A stretch of 25,388 nt of DNA from NCBI GenBank assembly GCA_049641805.1, contig JBARNX010000020.1, positions 1 to 25,388 of the forward strand, given 5' to 3'. This stretch comes from UBA5738 sp049641805. GTDB lineage: Bacteria; Patescibacteriota; Minisyncoccia; Minisyncoccales; UBA5738. Shown here one piece after another: positions 1 through 7,021 of the stretch; the stretch's first letter is position 1, and the number at the start of each line of letters is the position of its first letter. The translations under genes and the position numbers were made by a program. Below the pieces are notes generated by a model. It did not search any database. It was not told the origin of the DNA and saw only the letters and a program-made list of their open reading frames with translations.

Positions 1-167
1 AATTTGACTTCAGCTTTTGGGAAGTCAATTTTCACCGAATGCGGCGGCAACCGCGCGAATTCTGGCAGCCGATGAGCGCGCGCCGCTCGCAATCAAATTT
101 CCACGATTACATTGAAAATTGATTTCAAAATTCGCTGTTTCGTAATTCAAAGTAATTTATAAAAAAT

Positions 168-599
168 ATGTTTATTGAATTGCAACCATTATTTCAACTG
201 ACGGTTACAATTGCGCTTTGCGGGCTGATCGGTTTGGAGAGGGAAACCAAAAAAAAGGGCGCGGGTTTGCAGACCTACAGCCTGGTGGGGTTGAGCGCAT
301 GCGCGTTCACGATGCTGGCGATGAGTCTTTATGCAACGGACGGTTTCGCGCCGATTGATTTGTCGCGCGTTATCCAGGCAATTACCACAGGCATCGGTTT
401 TATCGGCGCGGGCCTGATTTTTAAAGGGGACAAAGGCGGCATTGAAGGCCTGACGACTGCCGCGGGTTTACTGGTGGTTTCGGCCATCGGCGTGGCGGTG
501 GGGTTGGAGAATTATTTTCTGGCGATATCAGTGACCGCTTTCATGCTTTTCGTGTTTATAATTTTCGGGATGCTGGAGATAAAATTTTTTCATAAATAA
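168..599 (+). CDS. MgtC/SapB family inner-membrane protein
   Basis: The 143-residue protein is almost entirely hydrophobic, with about four membrane segments. It carries the MgtC family landmarks in order: GLIGLERE at residues 19-26, a TYSLVGLSA segment near 37, the glycine-rich TTGIGFIGAGLIFKG near 73-87, and GLTTAAGLLVVSAIGVAVG near 93-111. MgtC/SapB proteins are small membrane proteins linked to magnesium stress and, in some pathogens, to ATP synthase control. The length matches the short bacterial form with no C-terminal ACT-like domain. No Shine-Dalgarno site precedes the ATG, only an A/T-rich leader. The next gene begins one base after the stop, so the two are probably co-transcribed. 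Family assignment is firm; the physiological role here is unknown. Confidence 0.88.
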   Translation: MFIELQPLFQLTVTIALCGLIGLERETKKKGAGLQTYSLVGLSACAFTMLAMSLYATDGFAPIDLSRVIQAITTGIGFIGAGLIFKGDKGGIEGLTTAAGLLVVSAIGVAVGLENYFLAISVTAFMLFVFIIFGMLEIKFFHK

Positions 600-600
600 T

Positions 601-1875
601 ATGCGTTTTGTCGCGGATTTGCACATTCATTCGCATTATTCGCGGGCTACCTCGCCCCGGATGAATATCGTTTCGCTTGACCGGTGGGCGAGGGTCAAGG
701 GGATCAAAGTGATGGGTACGGGCGATTTCACCCATCCGGCGTGGTTTGGCGAGTTGAAGGAAAAATTGGATCCGGCCGAGCCGGGTCTTTTCGCATTAAA
801 AAATTCAAAGAGCGGCTCGCGTTTTTTGTTAACCGCGGAAATCAGCTGTATCTATTCCAAAGGCGATCGGGTTCGCAAAGTGCATATCGTGATTTTCGCG
901 CCGTCGTTCGAGGCGGCGGGAACGATAAACTCGCGCTTGGGCAAAATCGGCAATTTGGCGGCCGATGGCCGGCCAATATTGGGGTTGGACGCGCAGGAGC
1001 TGGCTAAGATGGTTTTGGACGCGTCGCCGGGTTGCATGGTGGTTCCCGCGCACGCGATGACGCCGTGGTTTGGGGTTTTTGGGTCAAAGTCCGGGTTTGA
1101 CTCTTTGGAAGAATGTTTTGGCGATCACGCGAAATATATTTACGCGATTGAGACCGGATTGTCCGCGGACCCGGCAATGCTTTGGCGGATTCCGGACGGA
1201 CGGAATGTTTGCTTATTGTCGAATTCCGACGCGCATTCACCGGAAAAGATCGGCCGGGAAGTGAATATTTTCGACATCAAACCGGATTATTTTGAAATGA
1301 TGAAAGCGATAAAAGAAAAAGATCCCAAGAAATTTTTGTACACCATTGAATTTTTTCCCGAGGAGGGGAAATACCATTTGGACGGACATCGGAATTGCGG
1401 CGTGTCGCTGATGCCCCAGGAGTCGATAAAAACAAACGGTCTTTGTCCGAAATGCAACCGGCCGCTGACGATCGGGGTTTTGAACCGGATACAGGAACTG
1501 GCGACGGAACCTGAAGGCTACAAACCCGATGGTGCGATACCATACAAAAGCCTTGTGCCGTTGCAGGAAATAATCAGCGATGTTTTGGGTGTTATGGTTG
1601 CCAACCAATCGGTAAAATCGGAATATGCCAAATTGGTAAAAGCATTCGGTTCGGAATTTTCCGTATTGCTTGGCCCGGGTTTATCCGAACTCGAAGTTGT
1701 AACATCCGCGGAAATCGCTCAAGGCATTGTTAATGCCCGCGAAGGCAAGGTTGAGTTGATTGCCGGTTACGATGGTGTGTTTGGCCGCGTGAAAGTCGCA
1801 AAAAACAAAAACGGTTCCGTTTTTAGCGGAACCGGAGAAAAAAATAAATTTATTCCACAGCAAGGACTTTTTTAA
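601..1875 (+). CDS. Endonuclease Q-type PHP-domain nuclease
   Basis: The 424-residue protein begins with a PHP metal-binding signature (DLHIHSHYS, residues 6-14) and continues with TGDFTHP near 40, an AEIS motif near 80, PAHAMTPWFG near 150 and SNSDAHSP near 205, which supply the metal ligands. A C-terminal cysteine cluster (HRNCG near 265 and CPKC near 282) forms a small zinc site. This order and length match endonuclease Q, known from Thermococcales and some bacteria, which nicks 5' of deaminated bases (uracil, hypoxanthine) and abasic sites. Homologues are often mislabelled as UvrD helicase; no helicase motifs are present. The gene follows the MgtC-like gene by one base. Its 3' end overlaps the convergent PAP2 gene by 26 bp. 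Confidence 0.85.
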   Translation: MRFVADLHIHSHYSRATSPRMNIVSLDRWARVKGIKVMGTGDFTHPAWFGELKEKLDPAEPGLFALKNSKSGSRFLLTAEISCIYSKGDRVRKVHIVIFAPSFEAAGTINSRLGKIGNLAADGRPILGLDAQELAKMVLDASPGCMVVPAHAMTPWFGVFGSKSGFDSLEECFGDHAKYIYAIETGLSADPAMLWRIPDGRNVCLLSNSDAHSPEKIGREVNIFDIKPDYFEMMKAIKEKDPKKFLYTIEFFPEEGKYHLDGHRNCGVSLMPQESIKTNGLCPKCNRPLTIGVLNRIQELATEPEGYKPDGAIPYKSLVPLQEIISDVLGVMVANQSVKSEYAKLVKAFGSEFSVLLGPGLSELEVVTSAEIAQGIVNAREGKVELIAGYDGVFGRVKVAKNKNGSVFSGTGEKNKFIPQQGLF

Positions 1876-2491
1876 ATTTTCCGGTTTTTTCCATGGATAT
1901 GGCGGCGGATAAAACGCAAGTTCCGGCAACAAATCCGGCGATGACATCGGTGGGGTAATGCGCTCCCAAATAGATACGGGAAAATCCAACCGAGGCGACA
2001 AAAATTATCGCGGCAATATCAAATGCGGCAAGCAAATGTTTGTTCTTTATTGATTTGTGCGCGATATAGAGCAAGGCGCCGTAGAAAACCAGCGAATTCA
2101 TTGAGTGGCCCGAGGGAAAGCTGTAAAACGAGGCGTCTTCCAGTGGCGCGATGTCGGGCCGGAAGCGGTGGACCGAATATTTGATCGCGTTGTTGGCGAT
2201 GACGCTAACCAAAAGGGTGGCTCCGAGAAACAAGGCGGTTTTTCGCCGGTTTTTGAACCAAAACGCGGCAATGACGACCGCGGTCAATAATCCGGTGGCC
2301 GGCGTCGAACTGACCGAGGAAATGCCATGCATTATTGCAGTTGCCGCCGGATTTCTTAACGAATAAATATAATTTGAAACCCCGATATCAAAATTTGCGG
2401 TTTTACCATTGGCGACAGCAACAGCGATAACCAAAAAAAATGCCGCCAGCGCCGCTAAAGATAAAAACTTGACTTTCCCGGTTATTGCCAT
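1850..2491 (-). CDS. PAP2-family membrane phosphatase
   Basis: The product (213 residues from the ATG at 2491) is a multi-pass membrane protein with the three-part PAP2 signature: KYSVHRFRP, then SFPSGHSMNS, then GFSRIYLGAHYPTD. These contain the catalytic His of PSGH, the phosphate-binding Arg/Lys residues and the SRxxxxxHxxxD motif. Such enzymes dephosphorylate undecaprenyl pyrophosphate or lipid phosphates at the membrane; substrate cannot be told from sequence. The frame stays open upstream to a TTG at 2521, but that would add YYTGYYSKS with no family support, so the ATG is chosen. The stop lies inside the 3' end of the convergent endonuclease Q gene. It is divergent from the SGNH hydrolase gene and shares a short AT-rich promoter region with it. 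Confidence 0.9.
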   Translation of the reverse strand: MAITGKVKFLSLAALAAFFLVIAVAVANGKTANFDIGVSNYIYSLRNPAATAIMHGISSVSSTPATGLLTAVVIAAFWFKNRRKTALFLGATLLVSVIANNAIKYSVHRFRPDIAPLEDASFYSFPSGHSMNSLVFYGALLYIAHKSIKNKHLLAAFDIAAIIFVASVGFSRIYLGAHYPTDVIAGFVAGTCVLSAAISMEKTGKFKKVLAVE

Positions 2492-2540
2492 AGATTTAGA
2501 GTAATATCCAGTATAATACAATAAATTTTGGTTTAATAAA
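2485..2540. promoter_or_regulatory. Divergent promoter region, PAP2 / SGNH hydrolase
   Basis: About 50 bp separate the two divergent starts. A perfect -10 hexamer TATAAT lies at 2512-2517 on the plus strand, 23 bp before the SGNH ATG. Its surroundings (AGTATAATACAAT) read as TATTATACT on the other strand, so the same AT-rich core could serve PAP2. No good -35 box is visible at 17 bp. Confidence 0.45.
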
Positions 2541-3185
2541 ATGCATACAAATATTTATATTTTCGGCGACAGCATTGCATTTGGCAAATATGATTCCGAC
2601 GGCGGGGGTTGGCCGCAAAAATTGAATTACTTTTTAAGCAAACAATATCTTTCCGGAGAAAGCGAAGAATTTTACATTTACAATCTTTCGATATCCGGTG
2701 ACCGCAGCCGGGAAATACTTGCCCGATTTGATGCCGAAATGTTTGCCAGGAAATCCGGCAATACTTCAAAAGAGGTCGTGATTTTTGCCATCGGATTAAA
2801 CGATTCGGCTTATGTTTTAAGCCAGAAAGAAAATTGGACAAATAAAGAAGATTTTGTAGCCGGTATCAAGGAACTGGTTGTTGCGGCAAAAAAATATGCC
2901 AGCGAGATTTTATTTGTCGGTATTTATCCCGTCGATGGAAAAATAACAAGTCCAATGCCTTGGGATTTGGATAAAACTTACAGCAATGAAACGATCAGGC
3001 AATATGACCAAATGCTAAAAGTTGCGGTAGAGGAAAGCGGCGCGATACATATTCCACTTTTTGATAAGTTCGCGGTGCTCGATTATAAAAAATTACTGCA
3101 CGACGGCGCGCATCCCAATTCCGCCGGACACGAATTGATTTTTGAAGCTGTGCGAGATTATTTGTTGGCCGGCAAAATCATATAA
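2541..3185 (+). CDS. SGNH/GDSL-family hydrolase
   Basis: The 214-residue protein shows the SGNH blocks in order: block I as FGDSIAFG (nucleophile Ser, residues 8-15), block II Gly within SISGDRS near 51-57, block III as IGLNDSAY near 83 (GxND), and block V as HDGAHPNSAGH near 195 (DxxH catalytic pair). The length is standard for a single-domain esterase or lipase of the TesA/lysophospholipase-L1-like group. No signal peptide is seen, so it is probably cytoplasmic. Possible substrates include acyl esters, thioesters and O-acetyl groups on glycans; sequence alone does not decide. The AT-rich leader has no Shine-Dalgarno site, and a palindromic repeat follows the stop. Confidence 0.88.
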   Translation: MHTNIYIFGDSIAFGKYDSDGGGWPQKLNYFLSKQYLSGESEEFYIYNLSISGDRSREILARFDAEMFARKSGNTSKEVVIFAIGLNDSAYVLSQKENWTNKEDFVAGIKELVVAAKKYASEILFVGIYPVDGKITSPMPWDLDKTYSNETIRQYDQMLKVAVEESGAIHIPLFDKFAVLDYKKLLHDGAHPNSAGHELIFEAVRDYLLAGKII

Positions 3186-3201
3186 ATCAATTTAACCGAC
3201 A

Positions 3202-3241
3202 ACGGACATTCCAACATTCTTGAGAATGTGAGAATGTCCGT
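3202..3241. repeat. 40-bp imperfect palindrome after SGNH hydrolase gene
   Basis: Two 19-bp arms separated by TG pair except for two adjacent central-arm mismatches (ACGGACATTC-CA-ACATTCT against a TC in the partner). Each arm also contains a repeated GAATGT/ACATTC word. It lies between the stop of the SGNH gene and the next start and is followed by TAAATTTTTAATTT, so it may also help end transcription. Confidence 0.6.
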
Positions 3242-3265
3242 AAATTTTTAATTTATAAGATAAAT

Positions 3266-3886
3266 ATGCTTGATATTCCTTTTGTAAAAAATCCGGGCGG
3301 GCAATGCGGACAAGCTTGCATGGTCATGGCGTTGAAATACTATTTTCCCGAAAAAGAATTTAGCATCAGACAAATGAGTGAGTTGATGAAGCGAAGAGAC
3401 GGAAAATGGACATTTCCGTATCAAAACGCGGTTGCGCTTGATGAGTTTGGTTTAAGGGTTAAATCATTTTCAAGTGTTGATGTGCCGGTTGAGCGGCAAG
3501 AAATGATTAAGTCGTTCAAAAAAGCATTTAACAAAGATTATGACGAAATTATTAAAAACATTGATCTGGATATTTGTGAATATTTTATAAAAATTGCTAA
3601 AGAAAGGAAAATTTTTGAAGTGCGGCGCCATTCGCTGGATGATATTGAAAAATATGTCGGTGCGGGATATTTGGTGATGGTTTGCGTTGATTTAAACATA
3701 TTAAACGGTAAAGAGGATGTATTTTCGGGGCATTTTGTTATTATTACTGGTATTGATGACGAAAATATTTGGCTAAACGAGCCAAATCAAGGAGCTAATA
3801 TTCGTTATCCGAGGATGTTATTCGAAAGTGCTTATACCGCGTTGGAGATTGACAACGATATTTTGGTAGTTTTTGGTAAAAAATAA
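3266..3886 (+). CDS. C39-like (papain-fold) cysteine peptidase
   Basis: The 206-residue protein has the C39-type layout. Near the N-terminus is GGQCGQACMVMALKYY (residues 11-26), with an oxyanion Gln and catalytic Cys followed by a helix. Near residue 155 is GHFVIITGIDDENIWLNEP, which supplies the catalytic His and the downstream Asp/Asn-Pro. Similar stand-alone C39-like domains occur as cytoplasmic proteases or bacteriocin leader processors. There is no ABC transporter or leader-peptide gene here to support a bacteriocin role. No signal peptide is seen. It sits three bases before the GNAT gene, suggesting co-transcription of 3266-4791. Confidence 0.72.
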   Translation: MLDIPFVKNPGGQCGQACMVMALKYYFPEKEFSIRQMSELMKRRDGKWTFPYQNAVALDEFGLRVKSFSSVDVPVERQEMIKSFKKAFNKDYDEIIKNIDLDICEYFIKIAKERKIFEVRRHSLDDIEKYVGAGYLVMVCVDLNILNGKEDVFSGHFVIITGIDDENIWLNEPNQGANIRYPRMLFESAYTALEIDNDILVVFGKK

Positions 3887-3889
3887 CCT

Positions 3890-4372
3890 ATGGAAAACCA
3901 GATTACAATCCGGCGGGCCGAGGGGAGGGATTTGGATGATATTTTGCGGCTGACCGCCCAGCTTTGCCAAGAGGAAAAAGAAAATTACGATAAAGATTGG
4001 GATACGGAGTGGGTTTACGGCCAAGGGAAAGAAATAATAAAGAGTGATTTAACCTATGAAAACAGTTTTATCGCGGTTGCCGAGTTGGATGGCAATGTAT
4101 TCGCGTTTTTGCGGGGAAGCTTGTATTGGGATGGCTGGATGTCGTGGAAAAAAGGCAAAGGCGCGGAACTGTGGGATTTTATTATTGAAGAAGGGTTGCG
4201 CAATCGGGGAGTCGGATCAAAACTTATGAATATGTTTTTTGAATGGTGTAAACAGAAAGATGTTAGTTATGTTTTGTTGAATGTTTCTGTGGAAAATGCC
4301 AGAGGAATCGAGTTTTATAAAAAATTCGGATTTGGAAAACATCAAATAATCATGGAGAAAAAACTGAAATGA
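3890..4372 (+). CDS. GNAT-family N-acetyltransferase
   Basis: A 160-residue single GNAT domain. It starts with ITIRRAEGRDLDDILRL (beta1-alpha1), continues with IAVAELDGNVFAFLRG (beta2-beta3), has the acetyl-CoA pyrophosphate-binding motif GLRNRGVGSKLM near 108-119 (Q/RxxGxG/A form), and ends with VSVENARGIEFYKKFGF, the usual motif B region. It would transfer an acetyl group from acetyl-CoA to a small molecule or protein amine; the acceptor is not predictable. The start is three bases after the C39-like gene. Its TGA stop overlaps the ATG of the next gene by four bases (ATGA), implying translational coupling. Confidence 0.88.
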   Translation: MENQITIRRAEGRDLDDILRLTAQLCQEEKENYDKDWDTEWVYGQGKEIIKSDLTYENSFIAVAELDGNVFAFLRGSLYWDGWMSWKKGKGAELWDFIIEEGLRNRGVGSKLMNMFFEWCKQKDVSYVLLNVSVENARGIEFYKKFGFGKHQIIMEKKLK

Positions 4373-4791
4373 AAAGGGAGATTTCCTTGGAAGAAGTGAA
4401 AAATATTATAGATGATTTTGTTTTGGCGAATACGGAATTTTTGGCCGGGATCGATTTTGTGATTGGCGTGAGCCGGGGAGGGTTGGTGCCGGCGGCGCTG
4501 CTGGCGGCAAAAATCGACAAGCCGCTGGCCGCGGTTTATATTAATAAAAACGATGAGATATTTTTTGACCGGGGCGAGTGGATTGCGGGCAAGAATGTTT
4601 TGGTGGTTGATGACATTATCCGCTCGGGGAAAACTTTGTGGCTGGTTAAAAAACATTTGGAAAAATGTTGTCGGCCGAAATCAATTTCGTTTTTCGCGCT
4701 ATTCAAGGTAAGTTTATTGAACGATAAAAAATACGACACCCCGTCATTTTTTCGGGAAGCCGGCGAAGATGTAATGTTTCCTTGGGATTAA
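4369..4791 (+). CDS. Type I phosphoribosyltransferase
   Basis: The 140-residue protein contains the PRPP-binding loop VLVVDDIIRSGKT near residues 80-92, preceded by IGVSRGGLVPAALLAAKI near 30-47, the first conserved PRTase segment. The size and the SRGG motif resemble xanthine/guanine or hypoxanthine phosphoribosyltransferases, so purine-base salvage is the likeliest role, though base specificity is not readable. Translation is probably coupled to the GNAT gene through the ATGA overlap. It is followed at once by the transposase pseudogene at 4795. Confidence 0.85.
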   Translation: MKREISLEEVKNIIDDFVLANTEFLAGIDFVIGVSRGGLVPAALLAAKIDKPLAAVYINKNDEIFFDRGEWIAGKNVLVVDDIIRSGKTLWLVKKHLEKCCRPKSISFFALFKVSLLNDKKYDTPSFFREAGEDVMFPWD

Positions 4792-4794
4792 AAT

Positions 4795-5361
4795 ATGATC
4801 TATAATCCGGAGGTCCATCATCGAAGGTCTATAAGGTATAAGGATTATGATTATTCGCAAGATGGAGCGTATTTTGTCACAATTTGTGCGCAAGATATGA
4901 AATGTTTGTTTGGGGATATTAAGAATGGCAAGATGGATTTGAATGAGGCGGGCAAGATGGTTGATTTTTGGTGGCGGGAAATTCCAAATAAATTCAAAAA
5001 TATTTGACTTGACGAATTTACGGTAATGCCAAATCATTTTCACGGGATTTTTTGGATTTTGAATTCGTGTTGTAGGGGCAACCCTTGTGGTTGCCCAAAT
5101 GAGGGAAGGGCGGGCACAAGGCCCGCCCCTACGAACACAAAAACTGTGGGGAACATTGCGGGCGCATTCAAATCATTAACGACAGTTGAATATATTCGCA
5201 ATGTGAAATTGGGTAAATTCCCGCCGTTTGAAAAATCGGTTTGGCAGAGGAATTACTGGGAGCACATTATTCGCGATGACGAAGATTTGAACCGCATTCG
5301 CGAATACATCATCGATAATCAATTAAATTGGGAAATCGACGAATTCTATTCTCATTTGTAG
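4795..5361 (+). pseudogene. REP-associated tyrosine transposase (RAYT), interrupted by in-frame TGA
   Basis: Two collinear segments in one frame, 4795-5007 and 5026-5361, make one RAYT. The first half opens with the family start HHRRSIRYKDYDYSQDGAYF and includes TICAQDMKCLFGDI. A TGA at 5005-5007 follows FKNI, then the frame goes on with LDEFTVMPNHFHGIFWI, which holds the HUH-type His pair. The third part has SVWQRNYWEHIIRDDEDL and NRIREYIIDNQLNW, with the likely catalytic Tyr in REYI. RAYTs are single-strand Y1 transposases that act on REP sequences. Between the His pair and VGNIAGAFKSL, the ORF contains an in-frame translated REP-like repeat (5072-5132). The final TAG is part of the next GTAGGGG repeat. 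The TGA makes it probably inactive unless read through. Confidence 0.85.
5072..5132. repeat. REP/MITE-like element inside the transposase ORF
   Basis: A 61-bp element begins GTAGGGG and ends CCCCTAC. It contains two hairpins: GGGCAACC-CTTGT-GGTTGCCC (5076-5096) and GGGCGGGC-ACAAG-GCCCGCCC (5108-5128). The flanks GTGTT and AACAC extend the outer inverted repeat. It resembles the elements at 16040 and 17307 and is translated in frame as part of the RAYT ORF (peptide RGNPCGCPNEGRAGTRPAPT). Confidence 0.85.
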
Positions 5362-5402
5362 GGGTTGCCTCGCCATAGTTTGACGAAGGCGGGTAATCGC
5401 CT
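5356..5402. repeat. Degenerate REP-like palindrome after transposase
   Basis: Starts with TGTAGGGGTTGCC and includes TCGCCA-TAGTT-TGACGA and GGCGGGTAATCGCC, imperfect inverted repeats in the style of the other GTAGGGG elements. It supplies the TAG stop of the transposase ORF. The rest of the gap to 5460 holds only a weak hairpin (GTGTT/AACAC near 5428-5444). Confidence 0.5.
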
Positions 5403-5460
5403 GCATTGCTGGATTATTTTGGAGCGTGTGTTATGTTAAAAACACAATAATTCAAAACAT

Positions 5461-5742
5461 ATGGCAACAAAAACAAGTGCGAAGAAGAGCGCAAAAGAAA
5501 ACGCAAAATCGGCGCGGGAGGAATTCAAAGTTTCCGGGGAGAAGGTTGTCCAAAAGATCAAGGAATTGATCAAGGAGGGCAATGTGCGCCGGATAATCAT
5601 CATCAACGATAAAGGCGAAACGATGATGGAAATCCCGCTGACTTTTGCGGTGGTGGGCACGGCCTTGGCGCCGGTTTTGGCGGCAGTGGGCGCGCTGGCG
5701 GCGTTGATTGCCAACTGCACGATTATCGTGGAAAGAAAATAA
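5461..5742 (+). CDS. DUF4342 family protein
   Basis: A 93-residue protein with a lysine/alanine-rich N-terminal tail (about residues 1-20), then EEFKVSGEKVVQKIKELIKEG, VRRIIIINDKGETMMEIPL and a hydrophobic glycine/alanine stretch TFAVVGTALAPVLAAVGALAAL ending in a short CTIIVERK tail. This is the DUF4342 pattern. The function of the family is not established; the hydrophobic half suggests membrane association. The ATG has no Shine-Dalgarno site. It is a likely single gene, with a palindromic element between it and the next gene. Confidence 0.8.
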   Translation: MATKTSAKKSAKENAKSAREEFKVSGEKVVQKIKELIKEGNVRRIIIINDKGETMMEIPLTFAVVGTALAPVLAAVGALAALIANCTIIVERK

Positions 5743-5791
5743 ATCCGCGAGCAAAAAAGTATGTATTCAAACATTATATCTGCTTTGTTGC

Positions 5792-5829
5792 AAGGGTCTA
5801 ACCCTCGCATTAACGAGGGGTAGACCCTT
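5792..5829. repeat. Double-palindromic element ending at the start codon of the 5830 gene
   Basis: Arms AAGGGTCTAACCCTCG and CGAGGGGTAGACCCTT flank CATTAA and pair with one mismatch in 16. The left arm is itself self-complementary (AGGGT-CTA-ACCCT). The element ends directly against the ATG at 5830, so a hairpin in the mRNA would sit over the initiation region. Confidence 0.8.
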
Positions 5830-6333
5830 ATGCCGATACATTTGAATTATCAAGGGACGGTTTGCCAAAGGTGCGGGGCGGAATTTATCGCCCACAGCAA
5901 AAATTGCCTGTGTCCGGCTTGCGGCCAGGCCACGGATGATTTTTGCGATTTTGCCGCCGGGACAATCGCCACAATGAAAGACCACAAACAGCTTTATGGA
6001 AATTATTTTCCGCAAAGCTGGTTTTCCGGTTCGATCGCCGACACGGTGCAGGGAATAATTTTTGAATTGTTCGATAATTACGAAGCCCAAAATCCCGAAG
6101 ATTTCACCGCGTTTGTTTTGACGCAATTGGAGGACGCGGTGTGGGAAGAAGGGCAGGAACATTTAGCCATCCAAGTTGAAGGGATCGCGCTGGAAGTTTT
6201 TGATATTTATCGGCAAGACCCGGATTTCAAAGGCGATGTTTTAAAGGCAAAGCCGATAAATCCAAAATTGAAAGATATCCAGCCAAAACCGTCCGATACG
6301 CCGATTGATATTGACAGCGCGGCAGGTTTTTAA
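5830..6333 (+). CDS. Zinc-ribbon protein of unknown function
   Basis: A 167-residue protein with one N-terminal zinc ribbon: CQRC at residues 12-15 and CPAC near 28-31, with extra cysteines nearby. The middle (about residues 40-130) is acidic and helical with no motif I recognise, and the C-terminus (PKPSDTPIDIDSAAGF) is a low-complexity tail. The start ATG directly abuts a palindromic element whose GAGGGG could pass for a Shine-Dalgarno site but would be buried in the hairpin. A downstream in-frame start would cut into the zinc ribbon, so 5830 is kept. I do not recognise a family. Confidence 0.65.
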   Translation: MPIHLNYQGTVCQRCGAEFIAHSKNCLCPACGQATDDFCDFAAGTIATMKDHKQLYGNYFPQSWFSGSIADTVQGIIFELFDNYEAQNPEDFTAFVLTQLEDAVWEEGQEHLAIQVEGIALEVFDIYRQDPDFKGDVLKAKPINPKLKDIQPKPSDTPIDIDSAAGF

Positions 6334-6358
6334 AAATTGGCATCCTTCATTTTTTGCC

Positions 6359-6385
6359 TTGAAAGAGGGGCTTTTTTTGTATAAT
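6359..6385 (+). promoter_or_regulatory. Promoter for mini-ORF/PD-(D/E)XK gene
   Basis: TTGAAA at 6359-6364 and a perfect TATAAT at 6380-6385, with a 15-bp spacer (slightly short). The spacer holds a T7 run after a weak GCC/GGC hairpin that may also terminate the 5830 gene. Confidence 0.5.
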
Positions 6386-6398
6386 ATCAAGGATAAGT

Positions 6399-6446
6399 TA
6401 TGATTAAGCCAAAATGCAGTTTACCGAAGTCATATTTTGGCGATTA
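6399..6446 (+). CDS. Possible 15-codon leader peptide
   Basis: ATG at 6399 lies just after the promoter at 6359-6385 and has AAGGA at 6389-6393, one of few Shine-Dalgarno-like sites in the window, six bases from the ATG. It encodes MIKPKCSLPKSYFGD and stops at 6446. A hairpin with 8-bp arms (GCCAAAAT 6408-6415 and ATTTTGGC 6434-6441) overlaps it. It could be an attenuator-type leader or a chance ORF; no homology can be judged at this size. Confidence 0.25.
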
Positions 6447-6463
6447 AGGGAAGATTTTTTTGG

Positions 6464-6503
6464 AAGGGTCCGACCATTTTGTAATCAAAAGGGTTGGACC
6501 CTT
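6464..6503. repeat. Double-palindromic element upstream of the PD-(D/E)XK gene
   Basis: Arms of 18 bp (AAGGGTCCGACCATTTTG and CAAAAGGGTTGGACCCTT) flank TAAT with two mismatches. The inner word GGGT-TGG-ACCC is self-complementary. It is followed by TTGAAATTCAAA, the same 12-mer that follows the 16616 element, and then the gene's ATG. Confidence 0.8.
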
Positions 6504-6513
6504 GAAATTCAAA

Positions 6514-7020
6514 ATGCAAAAAGCGGAAAATGTTGTCAAGGGAAAATTGGCGGAGAGTTTGGTGGAGCAGATGCTTAAGGCAAGCGGTTGCCGGGTTTAT
6601 CGTTTGGGGGCGGACGCGGCGCTGGAAAATATCGCTCAGCTGGAGGACGAGTTTTCCAAAGACAGTGATCTGGGCAAAAAGATGGCGTCAATTCCCGATT
6701 TTGCCGTGATGGGATGCCGCGAGAGGCCGGTGTTTGTGGAAGTGAAATTCCGCGCCGAACCCGAATCGCTGGAAGAAGAACTGCTCCTGGAAAAAGACGC
6801 GCAAGAAGGTTTTTGGAAAGCGAAGATTGTTTTGGTGACCACCAAGGCAAAGCCTTATTTTAGAGTGCTGACGCCGCCTTATTTTTCCAAAGAAAAACGC
6901 GAAGGATGGCCCATTCCGGTGGCCAACTGGAAACCGCTTGCCCAAGACGAGGATTTGGGATGCGGCGAAGATATCATTAAAGAATTTGAAGAATTGGCGG
7001 AGAAATATTATCAAAAATAA
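6514..7020 (+). CDS. PD-(D/E)XK nuclease-like protein
   Basis: From the ATG at 6514 the product has 168 residues. The opening KGKLAESLVEQMLKASGCRV is a typical helix with a conserved Glu. Near residues 60-80 come IPDFAVMG and VFVEVKFR, giving the PD...ExK active-site pattern of restriction-endonuclease-fold nucleases. The rest (LVTTKAKPYFRVLTPPYF and a C-terminal acidic helix) is not diagnostic. The frame stays open upstream to a TTG at 6460, but those 18 codons are the palindromic element and are unlikely to belong to the protein. No methyltransferase or helicase is adjacent, so a stand-alone restriction role is not supported; DNA repair or mobile-element nuclease are alternatives. Confidence 0.6.
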   Translation: MQKAENVVKGKLAESLVEQMLKASGCRVYRLGADAALENIAQLEDEFSKDSDLGKKMASIPDFAVMGCRERPVFVEVKFRAEPESLEEELLLEKDAQEGFWKAKIVLVTTKAKPYFRVLTPPYFSKEKREGWPIPVANWKPLAQDEDLGCGEDIIKEFEELAEKYYQK

Positions 7021-7021
7021 T

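Noticed and set aside
3..122. 39-codon open frame at the left edge as the 3' end of an upstream gene
   Set aside because: No recognisable motif, and another frame is also partly open; too short to support. The rest of 1-167 shows nothing else.
5005..5007. TGA in the transposase as glycine or selenocysteine (recoding, code 25)
   Set aside because: Other genes with conserved lengths end on TGA (GNAT, hicA, iorB, tsaD, DUF134), so TGA is a stop; no SECIS-like structure is obvious.
5436..5810. 124-codon minus-strand ORF
   Set aside because: Complement of the DUF4342 gene; its hydrophobic composition is a by-product of the coding strand.
6460..6513. N-terminal extension of the PD-(D/E)XK protein from TTG 6460
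   Set aside because: The 18 codons coincide with the palindromic element and its flank, and an ATG follows directly; the same situation occurs for iorB (16627-16668).
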